This document shows, piece by piece, positions 36,328 through 45,101 of a stretch of 64,000 bases of DNA. The DNA comes from Pseudomonas sp. (GTDB taxonomy: Bacteria > Pseudomonadota > Gammaproteobacteria > Pseudomonadales > Pseudomonadaceae). Location of the stretch: positions 62,001 to 126,000 of the forward strand of contig VMRT01000016.1 in the NCBI GenBank assembly GCA_007713455.1. Reading direction: 5' to 3'. The notes beneath the pieces were generated by a model, which did not search any database, had not been told where the DNA came from, and saw only the letters and a list, made by a program, of their open reading frames with translations. The translations under genes and the position numbers were made by a program. Each line of letters begins with the position of its first letter. The first letter of the stretch is position 1.

Positions 36328-37074
36328 GTGTCTAGCTTATTCCTCGGCGATGAAGGCCCGCAGCCTCCCAAGGTACTGACGGCGCCACTCGAGATTTACG
36401 CCAATCTGCGTCCCCTTCTGGACAACAACACCCCCCTCACGCTTCGCTTCCATGAGCGCAACCAGCGCTACCAGAGTTTTCTGGTTGAAATGAACCGTGA
36501 AACCGGCTGGATAGCGCTCGACGAATTGATCCCCAATGACGGCGAGAGACTGCTATTGCAAGGCGAGCCGATTCATATCGAAGGATTCTACGAAGGCGCA
36601 CGACTCTCCTGGACGAGCGACCAACAGGTTCATACCGGCGAAATTGATGGCGCTCGCTGCTATTGGATCCCAACCCCGACAACACTCACTTACCATCAGC
36701 GCCGCAATGCTTATCGCGCACAGCTGAAAGAGATCGCCGTCGCTGCGCAGCTCGGCGGCTCAACAGTAAGAAAAGCCCTGGAAGGCAGGCTGCTCGATAT
36801 ATCGGCTACTGGCTGCAAGCTGAGCGTAAAGGGCGACCAACAGGCCATCCTTCAAACGGGACAAGTCTACGAGATGATCGCGAAGCTGCCCATTGGCGCG
36901 ATCCAGACGGAAGTCGAGCTTCGTCACGTGGCCATTGATGAAAAGTCTGGAACTTCGATCTGCGGGCTGCGCTTTCATCGCCTCAGCGGATTGACACAAC
37001 GGCAGATTGAAAAGCTCGTGTACCAGCTTCAACGCGACGCACGCCGCGACAATTCCGCCTCACCGTTCGGCTGA
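36328..37074 (+). CDS. ycgR: Flagellar brake protein YcgR (PilZ domain)
   Basis: A 248-residue protein with an N-terminal YcgR domain (about 18-120) and a PilZ domain bearing the c-di-GMP motifs QRRNAYRAQL and LDISATGCKL. c-di-GMP-bound YcgR slows the motor. It begins with GTG at 36328, with GGAGAG upstream at about 9-base spacing; no better ATG exists before YGR-like sequence. Last gene of the flgA-MN-ycgR side. Confidence 0.9.
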   Translation: MSSLFLGDEGPQPPKVLTAPLEIYANLRPLLDNNTPLTLRFHERNQRYQSFLVEMNRETGWIALDELIPNDGERLLLQGEPIHIEGFYEGARLSWTSDQQVHTGEIDGARCYWIPTPTTLTYHQRRNAYRAQLKEIAVAAQLGGSTVRKALEGRLLDISATGCKLSVKGDQQAILQTGQVYEMIAKLPIGAIQTEVELRHVAIDEKSGTSICGLRFHRLSGLTQRQIEKLVYQLQRDARRDNSASPFG

Positions 37075-37188
37075 CGCGCCGCGCAGCGGGCCTTTCCAGA
37101 CCACCGCTCAGCTCAAGGCTTGTCGGAAAAGCGGCACAGCCGAGTCACAAGCCTTGCTATCTGCACGTGATCGCTGTGCGACATCTTA

Positions 37189-37265
37189 TGGCGTCCCAGG
37201 CGAGGTTCGAACTCACAACCTTCCCCTTAGGAGGGGGATGCTCTATCCAATTGAGCTACTGGGAC
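37189..37265 (-). tRNA. tRNA-Arg (CCT)
   Basis: A 77-base cloverleaf with encoded CCA: acceptor GTCCCAG/CTGGGAC, anticodon loop CTCCTAA on a 5-bp stem, TPsiC GTTCGAA. The anticodon CCT reads AGG. Confidence 0.96.
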
Positions 37266-37294
37266 ATCACGCGGCGGGCATGGTAACGAGCCAA

Positions 37295-37310
37295 GCATGA
37301 TTTGTCATGC
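37295..37310. promoter_or_regulatory. Inverted repeat GCATGA-N4-TCATGC
   Basis: Perfect 6-bp arms centred about 178 bases before the -24 element at 37479, where an enhancer-binding activator site could lie. Confidence 0.4.
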
Positions 37311-37370
37311 GCATCGTAAACCTGATGCCATGCAGCCTCCTACAGCCGAATACGCCTCTCACACATAGCA

Positions 37371-37383
37371 ATGCAAATTGCAT
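37371..37383. promoter_or_regulatory. Palindrome ATGCAAATTGCAT
   Basis: A 13-base perfect palindrome about 100 bases before the sigma-54 element, a usual distance for an activator site. It shares GCAT/ATGC half-site character with the repeat at 37295. Confidence 0.45.
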
Positions 37384-37438
37384 GACCGCTATCAGCCGTC
37401 CGTGCAAAGCGCAAGCAACACTCGCCCCAACATAACGC

Positions 37439-37451
37439 CAACTTATTGATT
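37439..37451 (-). promoter_or_regulatory. IHF consensus site
   Basis: AATCAATAAGTTG on the minus strand fits WATCAANNNNTTR at every defined base. It lies between the palindromes and the sigma-54 element, as expected for DNA bending at such promoters. Confidence 0.6.
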
Positions 37452-37478
37452 TATAACAGTTTTTATCCAGATAAACTT

Positions 37479-37494
37479 TGGCACAGCTACTGCA
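37479..37494 (+). promoter_or_regulatory. Sigma-54 promoter before the small secreted protein
   Basis: TGGCACAGCTACTGCA keeps the invariant GG and GC and matches consensus except for C in place of the first T of TTGC. The predicted start is near 37505, leaving a 30-base leader with AAGGA before the ATG at 37535. Confidence 0.65.
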
Positions 37495-37534
37495 ATAGCT
37501 AGGCAAAGTTAACGTGACGCGAAGGATAACGCTC

Positions 37535-37747
37535 ATGATCAAGTCGGCTTTTCTTCTTACTACAGGCCTTACATTTGCCGCCCTGACAGCCTCGCAGCTG
37601 CCATCCACCGAACCGCAGCAACAGCGATACGAGCCCTCTTCCCAGTTCTCAATTCAGCGCACGAGTAATTCGGAACGCGCACAGATCATCACCCTCAACT
37701 CAGGCGAGGCGAGCGTGCTCACTCAACCGCAACGCTGGGTATTCTAA
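37535..37747 (+). CDS. Small secreted protein of unknown function
   Basis: Seventy residues. A signal peptide is evident (MIKSAFLLTTGLTFAALTAS); the mature part is about 50 residues, Gln/Ser-rich with PSTEPQQQRYEPSSQF and the end QPQRWVF. No cysteine, no known domain. The ATG at 37535 has AAGGA 9 bases upstream; a GTG at 37514 lacks one. It lies behind a sigma-54-type promoter region and 42 bases before the next small gene, so the two are probably co-transcribed. Confidence 0.65.
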   Translation: MIKSAFLLTTGLTFAALTASQLPSTEPQQQRYEPSSQFSIQRTSNSERAQIITLNSGEASVLTQPQRWVF

Positions 37748-37789
37748 GGATTTAGTTGAGCGCGGATGGTTCCGCAAAAGGAGTTACTC

Positions 37790-37975
37790 ATGTCCAGATT
37801 TGCATTGACTTGCTTGCTTCTTACCGCAGCGTGCGGCTACGGTGCCTTCCTGGCCCCCCAAAGCCTGGCGACCTTGGATACCTTGTGCAAGGCAGGACTT
37901 GGCATATTCGGAAGCTTATCCCTGATCGCACTCATGATCGGACGCAGGATCAAGTTCGATCCAGTGCTGCGCTAA
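37790..37975 (+). CDS. Small two-helix membrane protein
   Basis: Sixty-one residues with two hydrophobic segments (about 4-20 and 38-52) and a basic end, GRRIKFDPVLR. AAAAGGAG sits 7 bases before the ATG. The first helix could be read as a signal peptide with Cys18, but no lipobox is formed. Unknown family. A small 5-bp hairpin (37762-37775) precedes the ribosome-binding site. Confidence 0.6.
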   Translation: MSRFALTCLLLTAACGYGAFLAPQSLATLDTLCKAGLGIFGSLSLIALMIGRRIKFDPVLR

Positions 37976-38108
37976 GACCCCACAGTCGGACGATAATTAG
38001 ACTGGTTCACAGTAAAGGCATTTTGATAGCACGAGCACTTTACTAATCAGAATATCGACGTACAATTGGCGTCATGAAGCCGTCTCCTAATTTTTAACCT
38101 GGCTGACG

Positions 38109-38135
38109 GAACAGCGAGTACTGGTGGTTGTCAGA
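38109..38135 (+). promoter_or_regulatory. Possible AlgU-type promoter of amrZ
   Basis: GAACAG, 16 bases, then TCAGA resembles the GAACTT-N16-TCTGA consensus of AlgU (sigma-22), which drives amrZ in P. aeruginosa. Two mismatches in the -35 and one or two in the -10 make it tentative. A GGCAATACGCC element at 38150-38160 may be an AmrZ autoregulatory site. Confidence 0.3.
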
Positions 38136-38189
38136 CCGGTGACTACCCCGGCAATACGCCAGCACGCCCACCTGACTAACCGGTTAATT

Positions 38190-38513
38190 ATGCGCCCTAT
38201 GAAACAGGCAGTTTATTCCAGCCGTACGGCTGACAAATTCGTTGTTCGGCTTCCCGACGGCATGCGTGAACGCATCGCCGAGGTAGCGCGGAATCATCAC
38301 CGCAGCATGAACTCAGAAATCATCGCCAGATTGGAGCAGAGCCTGCTGCAGGAAGGCGCACTGGATGAAGATCTGAGCATGCGGCTCGACAGCCCAGAGC
38401 TGTCTCTTCACGAGCGAGAGCTTCTGCAGCGCTTTCGCCAGCTCGCTCACCGCCAGCAGAACGCGCTCATTGCATTGATCGCTCAGGACACCGAGCTCGC
38501 CAAAGAAGATTGA
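38190..38513 (+). CDS. amrZ: Ribbon-helix-helix regulator AmrZ
   Basis: A 107-residue Arc-family DNA-binding protein. The ribbon-helix-helix region reads [18 protein letters not shown] then [20 protein letters not shown], and the tail has [20 protein letters not shown], all as I recall for P. aeruginosa AmrZ. AmrZ represses flagellar genes and c-di-GMP enzymes and activates alginate and pilus genes. The start at 38190 matches the usual MRPMKQ N-terminus. Its position beside the flagellar locus fits that role. Confidence 0.93.
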   Translation: MRPMKQAVYSSRTADKFVVRLPDGMRERIAEVARNHHRSMNSEIIARLEQSLLQEGALDEDLSMRLDSPELSLHERELLQRFRQLAHRQQNALIALIAQDTELAKED

Positions 38514-38528
38514 CCCCGGACCAGCCAC

Positions 38529-38558
38529 CAGCTGGAGCCAGGTGACTGGCTCCAGCTG
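38529..38558 (+). terminator. Hairpin after amrZ with GTGA loop
   Basis: Perfect 13-bp arms (38529-38541 and 38546-38558) closed by GTGA, a GNRA-type tetraloop, 15 bases past the stop. There is no T run, so termination may need help or the hairpin may protect the mRNA end. Confidence 0.6.
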
Positions 38559-38758
38559 ACGCTGTCTCTGATTACCCCCTGCTTCCGGCTGCCACTCTCA
38601 GGCGGTCAACAAGTCAGCCAGCCGCATCAGTTCCCCCCTTCATCATCGTCCTAGCCAATCAAGACAGGCACGAATGTGCTTCGGACACACGGGTTGCGCC
38701 GAATCTATGGTCGACCCGAGATCCGCGCTCGATAAGAAGTTAGAACTTGGATGCAGCA

Positions 38759-38783
38759 AGGCGCCCCCGTTGCAGAGGCGCCT
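38759..38783 (-). terminator. Hairpin after oadB
   Basis: AGGCGCC (38759-38765) and GGCGCCT (38777-38783) around 11 bases, just past the oadB stop on the minus strand. No T run follows. Confidence 0.4.
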
Positions 38784-38789
38784 ATACAA

Positions 38790-39926
38790 CTAGCCTACAA
38801 AGTTGAGCAGCACCCCGGCCGCAACCGCAGAGCCGATGACACCGGCCACGTTGGGCCCCATGGCATGCATCAGCAGGAAGTTCTGAGGATTGGCCTCCAG
38901 CCCCACCTTGTTCGATACACGTGCAGCCATCGGCACAGCAGAGACTCCTGCGGAACCGATCAACGGATTGATCTTGTTCTCACTGAAACGGTTCATCACT
39001 TTGGCCATGAAAATACCCGCTGCGGTACCACCGCAAAAGGCAACCATACCCAGCACGAGAATCCCCAAGGTTTTCATCTGCAGGAAGGCCTCGGCCGATA
39101 GCTTCGAACCGACTGTCAGACCAAGAGCAATGGTAACGATGTTGATCAGGGCATTTCGTGAAGTATCCGCCAGGCGATCCACCACACCACATTCGCGCAA
39201 CAGATTACCGAAGGCGAACATACCCACCAGCGGTGCGGCATCCGGCAGTAGCAAGCCGACCAGCAAACAGAGCACCAGCGGGAATACTATCTTCTCGACC
39301 TGCCCGACATGACGCAGTTGCGTCATGACGATTGCACGCTCCTCTTTTGTGGTCATCGCACGCATGATCGGCGGCTGAATCAGCGGCACGAGGGCCATGT
39401 AGGAATACGCGGCAACCGCAATCGGACCGAGCAACTCTGGGGCAAGCTTGGATGTCACGAAGATCGACGTTGGACCGTCTGCACCCCCAATGATAGCGAT
39501 CGACGCTGCCTCGCGCAGCGTGAACTCCATACCCGGAATCCCGGCAGCGGTCAGAGCAAGAGCGCCTAGCAGGGTCGCAAAGATTCCGAACTGCGCCGCG
39601 GCACCAAGCAGCAGGGTCTTTGGGTTGGCAAGCATGGGGCCAAAGTCGGTCATCGCGCCAACGCCCATGAAGATCAACAGAGGAAAGACGCTGGTCGGTA
39701 ACCCTACCTCATAAAACAGATGCAGAATTCCGGCACCCTCGCCCATGTTGGCAACCGGGATGTTTGCCAGGATGCCACCGAACCCTATAGGGATCAGCAA
39801 CAAAGGTTCGAATCCCTTCCGGATCGCCAGATAGATCAGCCCCAGACAGACGAAGATCATCAGCGCCTGCCCTGGCTCCAGATGGTACAGGCCGGTTCCG
39901 TGCCACAGCTTGAGCAACTTTTCCAT
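38790..39926 (-). CDS. oadB: Oxaloacetate decarboxylase beta subunit (sodium pump)
   Basis: A 378-residue membrane protein with about eleven helices and the hallmark segments [32 protein letters not shown] and the C-terminal [16 protein letters not shown]. OadB decarboxylates carboxybiotin and couples this to sodium export. Length is somewhat shorter than the 430-residue enzymes, as in other GcdB/OadB-type subunits. It lies 10 bases after oadA. Confidence 0.95.
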   Translation of the reverse strand: MEKLLKLWHGTGLYHLEPGQALMIFVCLGLIYLAIRKGFEPLLLIPIGFGGILANIPVANMGEGAGILHLFYEVGLPTSVFPLLIFMGVGAMTDFGPMLANPKTLLLGAAAQFGIFATLLGALALTAAGIPGMEFTLREAASIAIIGGADGPTSIFVTSKLAPELLGPIAVAAYSYMALVPLIQPPIMRAMTTKEERAIVMTQLRHVGQVEKIVFPLVLCLLVGLLLPDAAPLVGMFAFGNLLRECGVVDRLADTSRNALINIVTIALGLTVGSKLSAEAFLQMKTLGILVLGMVAFCGGTAAGIFMAKVMNRFSENKINPLIGSAGVSAVPMAARVSNKVGLEANPQNFLLMHAMGPNVAGVIGSAVAAGVLLNFVG

Positions 39927-39936
39927 GGGACTCCCC

Positions 39937-41721
39937 TTAGCCGATGCTCAGCAGACTGTCACCGACCGAAACCGCGTCGCCCACCTTGACGCTGACGGAG
40001 GCGACGGTGCCGGCCTTGAACGCACGGATCTCGGTTTCCATTTTCATGGCTTCGAGAATCATTACCAGATCGCCCTCCTGGACCAACTGTCCGGGCTGCA
40101 CCAGCACTTTGAATATGTTGCCCGCCAGCGGCGCCGCCTGGGTTTCACCAGTGGCAGGCACGGCGGCAGAACAAGCAACCGCGCTGGTAGCGCCGCCACC
40201 AGCGCCGAGAGGCTTGATGCCCTCGATATCGCCGCCATCGCTCACTTGTACGACGAAAGATTTGCCGTTGACTTCAACGGTGTAGACCTCCGGCTTGCCC
40301 GCCTCTCGCGGTGGTAGATCGCCCCCGGTTGGCGCCGGCTCGAACGCGGATGGGTTTCCACGGTTCTCCAAAAACTTCAATCCGATCTGGGGGAATAGTG
40401 CATAGGTCAACACATCATCGATCGAATCCGTAGCGAGCTTGATGCCTTTCTCTTTTGCGATCCCTTTCAGTTCGGCAGTAAGTCGATCCATTTCCGGCTG
40501 CAGCAGGTCTGCGGGACGACAGGTGATCACCTCGGCCCCCTCCAGCACGCGAGCCTGCAGCTCGGAATTGAAAGGCGCAGGGGCCGCACCGTATTCACCT
40601 TTGAGCACACCTGCCGTCTCTTTGGTGATCGACTTGTAGCGCTCTCCCATCAGCACATTGATCACCGCCTGGGTACCGACGATTTGCGACGTGGGCGTCA
40701 CCAGCGGGATGAAGCCGAGGTCTTCACGAACGCGAGGGATTTCAGCAAGCACGTCGTCGAACTTGTCCAGAGCGCCCTGCTCCTTCAGCTGACCTTCCAT
40801 ATTGGTCAACATGCCGCCGGGCACCTGAGCCACGAGGATTCGCGAGTCGACACCGCGCAGGGTGCCCTCGAATTTCGCGTACTTCTTGCGAACCTCGCGG
40901 AAGTACGCCGCGATTTCCTCGAGCAGCTCCAGGTTCAAGCCGGTATCGCGCTCCGTGCCCTGGAAAATAGCCACCACCGATTCCGTCGGAGAATGTCCGT
41001 AGGTCATCGATAGCGACGAAATGGCTGTATCGACATTGTCGATACCCGCTTCTACTGCCTTGAGGATGGCGGCCGTCGACAGGCCGGCTGTAGCGTGGCA
41101 CTGCATATGGATCGGAATCGCAAGGCTGGACTTCAAGCGCGACACCAGCTCGAACGCCATGTACGGCGTAAGGATGCCTGCCATATCCTTGATCGCCACC
41201 GAGTCGGCGCCCATATCCTCGATCTGCTTTGCCAGATCGACCCACATCTCCAGCGTATGCACCGGACTGGTGGTGTAGGAAATGGTGCCTTGTGCATGCT
41301 TACCCTGTTGTTTGACGGCACGCAGGGCAGTTTCGAGATTGCGCGGATCGTTCATAGCGTCGAATACGCGAAAGACATCGACGCCATTTACAGCGGCTCG
41401 CTCGACGAATTTTTCCACGACATCATCGGCGTAGTGCCGATAGCCCAGCAGGTTCTGGCCTCGCAGCAGCATCTGCTGGCGCGTGTTGGGCATGGCCTTC
41501 TTGAGTTCGCGAATGCGCTCCCAAGGGTCTTCTCCCAAGTAGCGGATACAGGCATCGAAGGTCGCGCCGCCCCAACTTTCCACCGACCAGAAGCCAACCT
41601 GATCGAGCTTGGCAGCGATCGGCAACATGTCTTCCAAGCGAACACGGGTAGCTAGAATGGATTGGTGCGCATCACGCAGCACCACATCGGTTATGCCGAG
41701 CGGCTGTTTAGCAATGGTCAT
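39937..41721 (-). CDS. oadA: Oxaloacetate decarboxylase alpha subunit
   Basis: A 594-residue protein: N-terminal carboxyltransferase domain ([16 protein letters not shown], then [11 protein letters not shown] and HMQCHATAG), a conserved PYC-OADA region, and a C-terminal biotin domain with EAMKME carrying the biotinyl lysine. It transfers CO2 from oxaloacetate to biotin. The ATG at 41721 has GGAG 8 bases upstream. An Ala/Pro/Gly linker precedes the biotin domain. OadG lies 22 bases upstream. Confidence 0.96.
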   Translation of the reverse strand: MTIAKQPLGITDVVLRDAHQSILATRVRLEDMLPIAAKLDQVGFWSVESWGGATFDACIRYLGEDPWERIRELKKAMPNTRQQMLLRGQNLLGYRHYADDVVEKFVERAAVNGVDVFRVFDAMNDPRNLETALRAVKQQGKHAQGTISYTTSPVHTLEMWVDLAKQIEDMGADSVAIKDMAGILTPYMAFELVSRLKSSLAIPIHMQCHATAGLSTAAILKAVEAGIDNVDTAISSLSMTYGHSPTESVVAIFQGTERDTGLNLELLEEIAAYFREVRKKYAKFEGTLRGVDSRILVAQVPGGMLTNMEGQLKEQGALDKFDDVLAEIPRVREDLGFIPLVTPTSQIVGTQAVINVLMGERYKSITKETAGVLKGEYGAAPAPFNSELQARVLEGAEVITCRPADLLQPEMDRLTAELKGIAKEKGIKLATDSIDDVLTYALFPQIGLKFLENRGNPSAFEPAPTGGDLPPREAGKPEVYTVEVNGKSFVVQVSDGGDIEGIKPLGAGGGATSAVACSAAVPATGETQAAPLAGNIFKVLVQPGQLVQEGDLVMILEAMKMETEIRAFKAGTVASVSVKVGDAVSVGDSLLSIG

Positions 41722-41743
41722 GGAAGGAACTCCCTTTCCAGAG

Positions 41744-41986
41744 TCAACCGCGTCGCGCGCGGTGTTGATGAATCGCGGCCTGGATGGCTGCAAGAATATC
41801 CGCATCTGTTTCAGCGCTCGCAACCTGAGCGGCCGCTACTCGAGGCGCCGGCTCAGTGACGAAGCGGCCGGCGAGGTAGGACATCAAGCGAATGCAGAGG
41901 ATCAACAGAACGAGAAAGGCGAAGACGAAACCGATGCCGAACAGCATGAGTTCGACGCCTTCGAGCAGGAGTTGGCTGGGGGTCAT
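41744..41986 (-). CDS. oadG: Oxaloacetate decarboxylase gamma subunit
   Basis: An 80-residue protein with one N-terminal membrane helix (about 14-34) and a polar, Ala-rich tail ending [10 protein letters not shown]. OadG holds the alpha and beta subunits together and may bind zinc through its C-terminus; a His is present there. First gene of oadGAB. A 7-bp inverted repeat AGCAGCT-N2-AGCTGCT (42003-42018) lies just upstream of its ribosome site. Confidence 0.9.
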   Translation of the reverse strand: MTPSQLLLEGVELMLFGIGFVFAFLVLLILCIRLMSYLAGRFVTEPAPRVAAAQVASAETDADILAAIQAAIHQHRARRG

Positions 41987-42126
41987 CGGGAGTTCCCTTG
42001 TCAGCAGCTCAAGCTGCTTGTTATTCGCTGCGTGGGTTCGGACACGTTTCGCGACACACGAAACGGCCGAACCTTAGCCCGAAACAGCGAAATAAGGCAA
42101 ACCCCAATAAAGCGCGAAAAGTACCG

Positions 42127-43560
42127 CTACAGCAGAAAAATGGTCGCCAATCCAAGGAAAATGAAGAACCCGCCGCTGTCTGTCATGGCAGTGATCATGA
42201 CGCTTGCCCCCATTGCCGGATCGCGCCCCAGGCGCGCCAGCGTCATAGGAATCAGCACGCCCATAAGCGCAGCGAGCAGCAGGTTCAGTGTCATAGCCGC
42301 CGTCATGACCACCCCCAGAGACCAGCTGCCATACAGCCACCAGGCGACCGCACCGATCACACCACCCCAGACCAGCCCGTTGACTAGGCCAACCCCGACC
42401 TCCTTGCGCAACAGTCGGGTCGTATTACCGGTACCCACCTGATCCAACGCCATTGCGCGCACGATCATGGTGATTGTCTGATTACCCGAATTTCCCCCAA
42501 TGCCTGCGACAATTGGCATCAGGGCTGCGAGAGCCACCAGCTTCTCGATCGAGCCATCGAACAGGCCGATTACCCGGGAGGCGATAAATGCAGTGACCAG
42601 GTTGACCGCGAGCCAGGCCCAACGGTTACGGACGGATTTCCAGACGGAGGCGAAGATGTCTTCCTCCTCGCGCAGACCGGCCATGTTGAGAACTTCGCTT
42701 TCACTCTCCTCACGGATCAGGTCGACCATCTCATCGATGGTCAGACGCCCGATCAGCTTGCCACCCTTGTCGACGACCGGCGTCGATACCAAGTCATAAC
42801 GCTCGAAGGCCTGCGCCGCGTCATAGGCGTCTTCATCCGGGTGAAAGGTGACGGGGTCGCTGGCCATCACCTCCGCGACCTGCTTGTCCGGATCGTTAAC
42901 CAGTAGACGCTTGATCGGGAGCACGCCCTTGAGCACGCCGTCGTAGTCGACCACGAACAGCTTGTCGGTGTGGCCCGGCAACTCCTTGAGGCGGCGCAGA
43001 TAACGCAACACCACTTCGAGACTGACATCCTCACGGATGGTCACCATCTCGAAGTCCATCAGTGCCCCGACCTGATCCTCTTCGTAGGACAGCGCTGATC
43101 GCACGCGCTCGCGCTGTTGCGCATCGAGGCTTTCCATCAACTCATGAACGACGTCGCGCGGCAACTCCGGCGCCAGGTCTGCCAGCTCGTCGGCATCCAT
43201 TTCCTTCGCTGCGGCAAGCAGTTCGTGATCGTCCATATCGGCGATCAGCGTTTCCCGAACTGCGTCGGACACCTCGAGCAGGATATCGCCGTCTCGCTCG
43301 GCCTTGACCAGTTGCCAGACGGTCAGTCGCTCTTCGAGCGGTAGCGCTTCGAGAATGTGAGCGACGTCAGCAGGATGCAATTCGTCGAGCTTGCGTTGCA
43401 GCTCGGCGAGAATCTGACTCTCGTCGTAGGCCTCACCCTGCTCGCCGTCCTGCCGGTACTCCCCGTCCTCACCGAGCCGACGGCGCTGCAGCAGATCGAC
43501 CACCTGCGCCAGGCGATCTTGCAGGGTCTCTTGGGGCTTTTTTGCTTCTACTTCTGTCAT
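42127..43560 (-). CDS. mgtE: Magnesium transporter MgtE
   Basis: A 477-residue protein with the MgtE N-terminal domain (ELHPADVAHILEALPLEER), a CBS pair (about 165-285), and five C-terminal helices with PIVAGIGGNSGNQ, the pore signature. It admits Mg2+ and closes when cytosolic Mg2+ is high. The ATG at 43560 has GGAG 7 bases upstream, directly after a hairpin (43572-43594). It lies 140 bases before oadG on the same strand. Confidence 0.95.
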   Translation of the reverse strand: MTEVEAKKPQETLQDRLAQVVDLLQRRRLGEDGEYRQDGEQGEAYDESQILAELQRKLDELHPADVAHILEALPLEERLTVWQLVKAERDGDILLEVSDAVRETLIADMDDHELLAAAKEMDADELADLAPELPRDVVHELMESLDAQQRERVRSALSYEEDQVGALMDFEMVTIREDVSLEVVLRYLRRLKELPGHTDKLFVVDYDGVLKGVLPIKRLLVNDPDKQVAEVMASDPVTFHPDEDAYDAAQAFERYDLVSTPVVDKGGKLIGRLTIDEMVDLIREESESEVLNMAGLREEEDIFASVWKSVRNRWAWLAVNLVTAFIASRVIGLFDGSIEKLVALAALMPIVAGIGGNSGNQTITMIVRAMALDQVGTGNTTRLLRKEVGVGLVNGLVWGGVIGAVAWWLYGSWSLGVVMTAAMTLNLLLAALMGVLIPMTLARLGRDPAMGASVMITAMTDSGGFFIFLGLATIFLL

Positions 43561-43894
43561 GGCGCACTCCACCCTGGCCGGGAGCACGCCAGGGAAAATC
43601 AATCAATCAGTACGTGATTGGCAAATTGGAAACGTGAACGACTACTGGGTAAGTCCATAAAGAAAGGTTGTTCCACAAACCCTGAGGGGCAGATGCGGGC
43701 ATCATAACATCGCAATCAGCGGCCCGACGCGCTCAAACACGGCCATCACAATGGCTGCGTCAAAGATGCAGAAAAGCTTGCGACGGAGAAGCCGACATTC
43801 TGTCGACGCCTTCACGCTGCGAAGAGACACGAATGTACGAGCAGCTTTTATTGAGTAGCCTGAATGGACAGTTGTTCAGTCATGGAGGACGAGA
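43561..43894. other. Non-coding region between mgtE and the DUF4124 gene
   Basis: A 334-base divergent gap without a credible gene. It contains the mgtE leader hairpin and an inverted repeat CAATCA-N5-TGATTG (43604-43620). I see no conserved magnesium riboswitch fold, though I could not fold it. Nothing else stands out. Confidence 0.55.
43572..43594 (-). promoter_or_regulatory. Leader hairpin of mgtE
   Basis: CCCTGGC and GCCAGGG arms (7 bp) hold a 9-base loop, GTGCTCCCG on the mRNA strand. The loop contains CTCC, complementary to the GGAG ribosome site two bases after the stem. Confidence 0.45.
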
Positions 43895-44377
43895 ATGAGA
43901 GCACTGTCCATAGGTGTGAGCCTGCTATTGCTATCCACCCCCGCATTTTCAGCAAGCGTATTTCGCTGCATCGACGAATCCGGGCATGTCACCTTCAGCC
44001 AGCAAGGTTGCCCGGAAAACCAAAGACAGCAACGGCAGCGCGCAACCAATCCAACACCCAGTTCAGGGAAAGCCGTGCCAATGGCGACCCTCAAGACCAG
44101 GAAAAGCCCCGCCGGCAGTGAAGGCGAAAGCCTGGCGATAGTCGCCGAACGAGATGACGGTTGCGGCAACAGAGTAACCGGCAGCGAACGGCGCAGCGCA
44201 ATCATCAACAAACAGATCCGCACCGGCATGACTCGCAGTGACGTCGAAAGCGCATTCGGACGACCGGAGAGCATCACAAGTAGCAACGGGCGGGAACGCC
44301 TGCGCTTTCGCAGCAGCAGCGGCCAGGTACGCACCGTCAGCTTCGACGAGTTCGGCTGCGTTCTTGGCAGACGCTAA
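43895..44377 (+). CDS. DUF4124 exported protein
   Basis: A 160-residue periplasmic protein: signal peptide (1-20, ending AFSA), a DUF4124 N-terminal part (SVFRCIDESGHVTFSQQGCP) and a C-terminal segment, IRTGMTRSDVESAFGRPESI, like the SmpA/BamE-type fold. DUF4124 proteins have no defined function. GGAGGACGAG precedes the ATG. A clear terminator follows. Confidence 0.8.
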   Translation: MRALSIGVSLLLLSTPAFSASVFRCIDESGHVTFSQQGCPENQRQQRQRATNPTPSSGKAVPMATLKTRKSPAGSEGESLAIVAERDDGCGNRVTGSERRSAIINKQIRTGMTRSDVESAFGRPESITSSNGRERLRFRSSSGQVRTVSFDEFGCVLGRR

Positions 44378-44392
44378 CGCTCGAAAACGAAA

Positions 44393-44418
44393 AAGGGCCT
44401 GCATCGCTGCAGGCCCTT
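44393..44418 (+). terminator. Terminator of the DUF4124 gene
   Basis: Eleven-base perfect arms (44393-44403 and 44408-44418) around TCGC, followed by CTCTTGG. Only 8 bases separate it from the opposing tRNA gene. Confidence 0.8.
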
Positions 44419-44426
44419 CTCTTGGT

Positions 44427-44503
44427 TGGCGCACTCAGGAGGATTCGAACCTCCGACCGCTCGGTTCGTAGCCGAGTACTCTATCCAGCTGAGCTATGAG
44501 TGC
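44427..44503 (-). tRNA. tRNA-Arg (ACG), copy 1
   Basis: A 77-base cloverleaf with encoded CCA; acceptor GCACTCA/TGAGTGC, anticodon loop CTACGAA. The A34 is normally converted to inosine to read CGU, CGC and CGA. Confidence 0.96.
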
Positions 44504-44574
44504 GTAAGTGCTTGTTATACCAGATCACCGCTGGTGGCTTGAGTGATCCGCATTTCTGCCGATCATTCGAAGTG

Positions 44575-44651
44575 TGGCGCACTCAGGAGGATTCGAACCT
44601 CCGACCGCTCGGTTCGTAGCCGAGTACTCTATCCAGCTGAGCTATGAGTGC
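44575..44651 (-). tRNA. tRNA-Arg (ACG), copy 2
   Basis: Identical over all 77 bases to copy 1, 71 bases away; a recent or gene-converted tandem duplication. Confidence 0.96.
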
Positions 44652-44762
44652 GCTGAGCGTGCGCATTATAGGGAGTAAACATTGACGGTCAAGCACTTTG
44701 CCGTGGCGCTTTCTTATATGAAAGCAGGCTGCCGCGAGAACCCTGAACCCTAGAATGCAAAA

Positions 44763-44853
44763 TGGCGGAGAAGGGGGGATTCGAACCCCCGACACCCTTT
44801 TGAGGTGTACTCCCTTAGCAGGGGAGCGCCTTCGGCCACTCGGCCACCTCTCC
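44763..44853 (-). tRNA. tRNA-Ser (GCT)
   Basis: A 91-base type II tRNA with a long variable arm, acceptor GGAGAGG/CTTCTCC-type pairing, anticodon loop CTGCTAA and encoded CCA. Reads AGC and AGU. Confidence 0.96.
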
Positions 44854-44915
44854 GCAACACGGGGCGCATAATACCCATCTTTGCCCCGTTTGCAAAGCCG
44901 AAAATTACAGAAAAA

Positions 44916-45101
44916 TTAGTGGCTTGGTTCCTGATCCTTCTCTTTCTGGATCCGTTGGTAAATCTCCTCGCGATGCACCGCCACCTCCTTGGGCGCATTG
45001 ACGCCGATACGTACTTGGTTTCCTTTCACACCCAACACGGTGACAGTCACATCGTCACCCACCATCAGGGTTTCTCCAACCCGGCGAGTCAGAATCAGCA
45101 T
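44916..45101 (-). CDS. csrA: Carbon storage regulator CsrA/RsmA
   Basis: A 61-residue RNA-binding protein, [18 protein letters not shown] through [20 protein letters not shown], with the key Arg in VHREE. It binds GGA in hairpin loops near ribosome sites. Its own ribosome site holds two GGA triplets (AAGGAGAAAGGA), suiting autoregulation. The order alaS-lysC-csrA-tRNA is the usual one in Pseudomonas. Confidence 0.98.
   Translation of the reverse strand: MLILTRRVGETLMVGDDVTVTVLGVKGNQVRIGVNAPKEVAVHREEIYQRIQKEKDQEPSH

Noticed and set aside
37189-37265. tRNA-Arg(CCT) as an integration site
   Set aside because: No integrase and no repeated tRNA 3' end was seen nearby; flanking genes are core.
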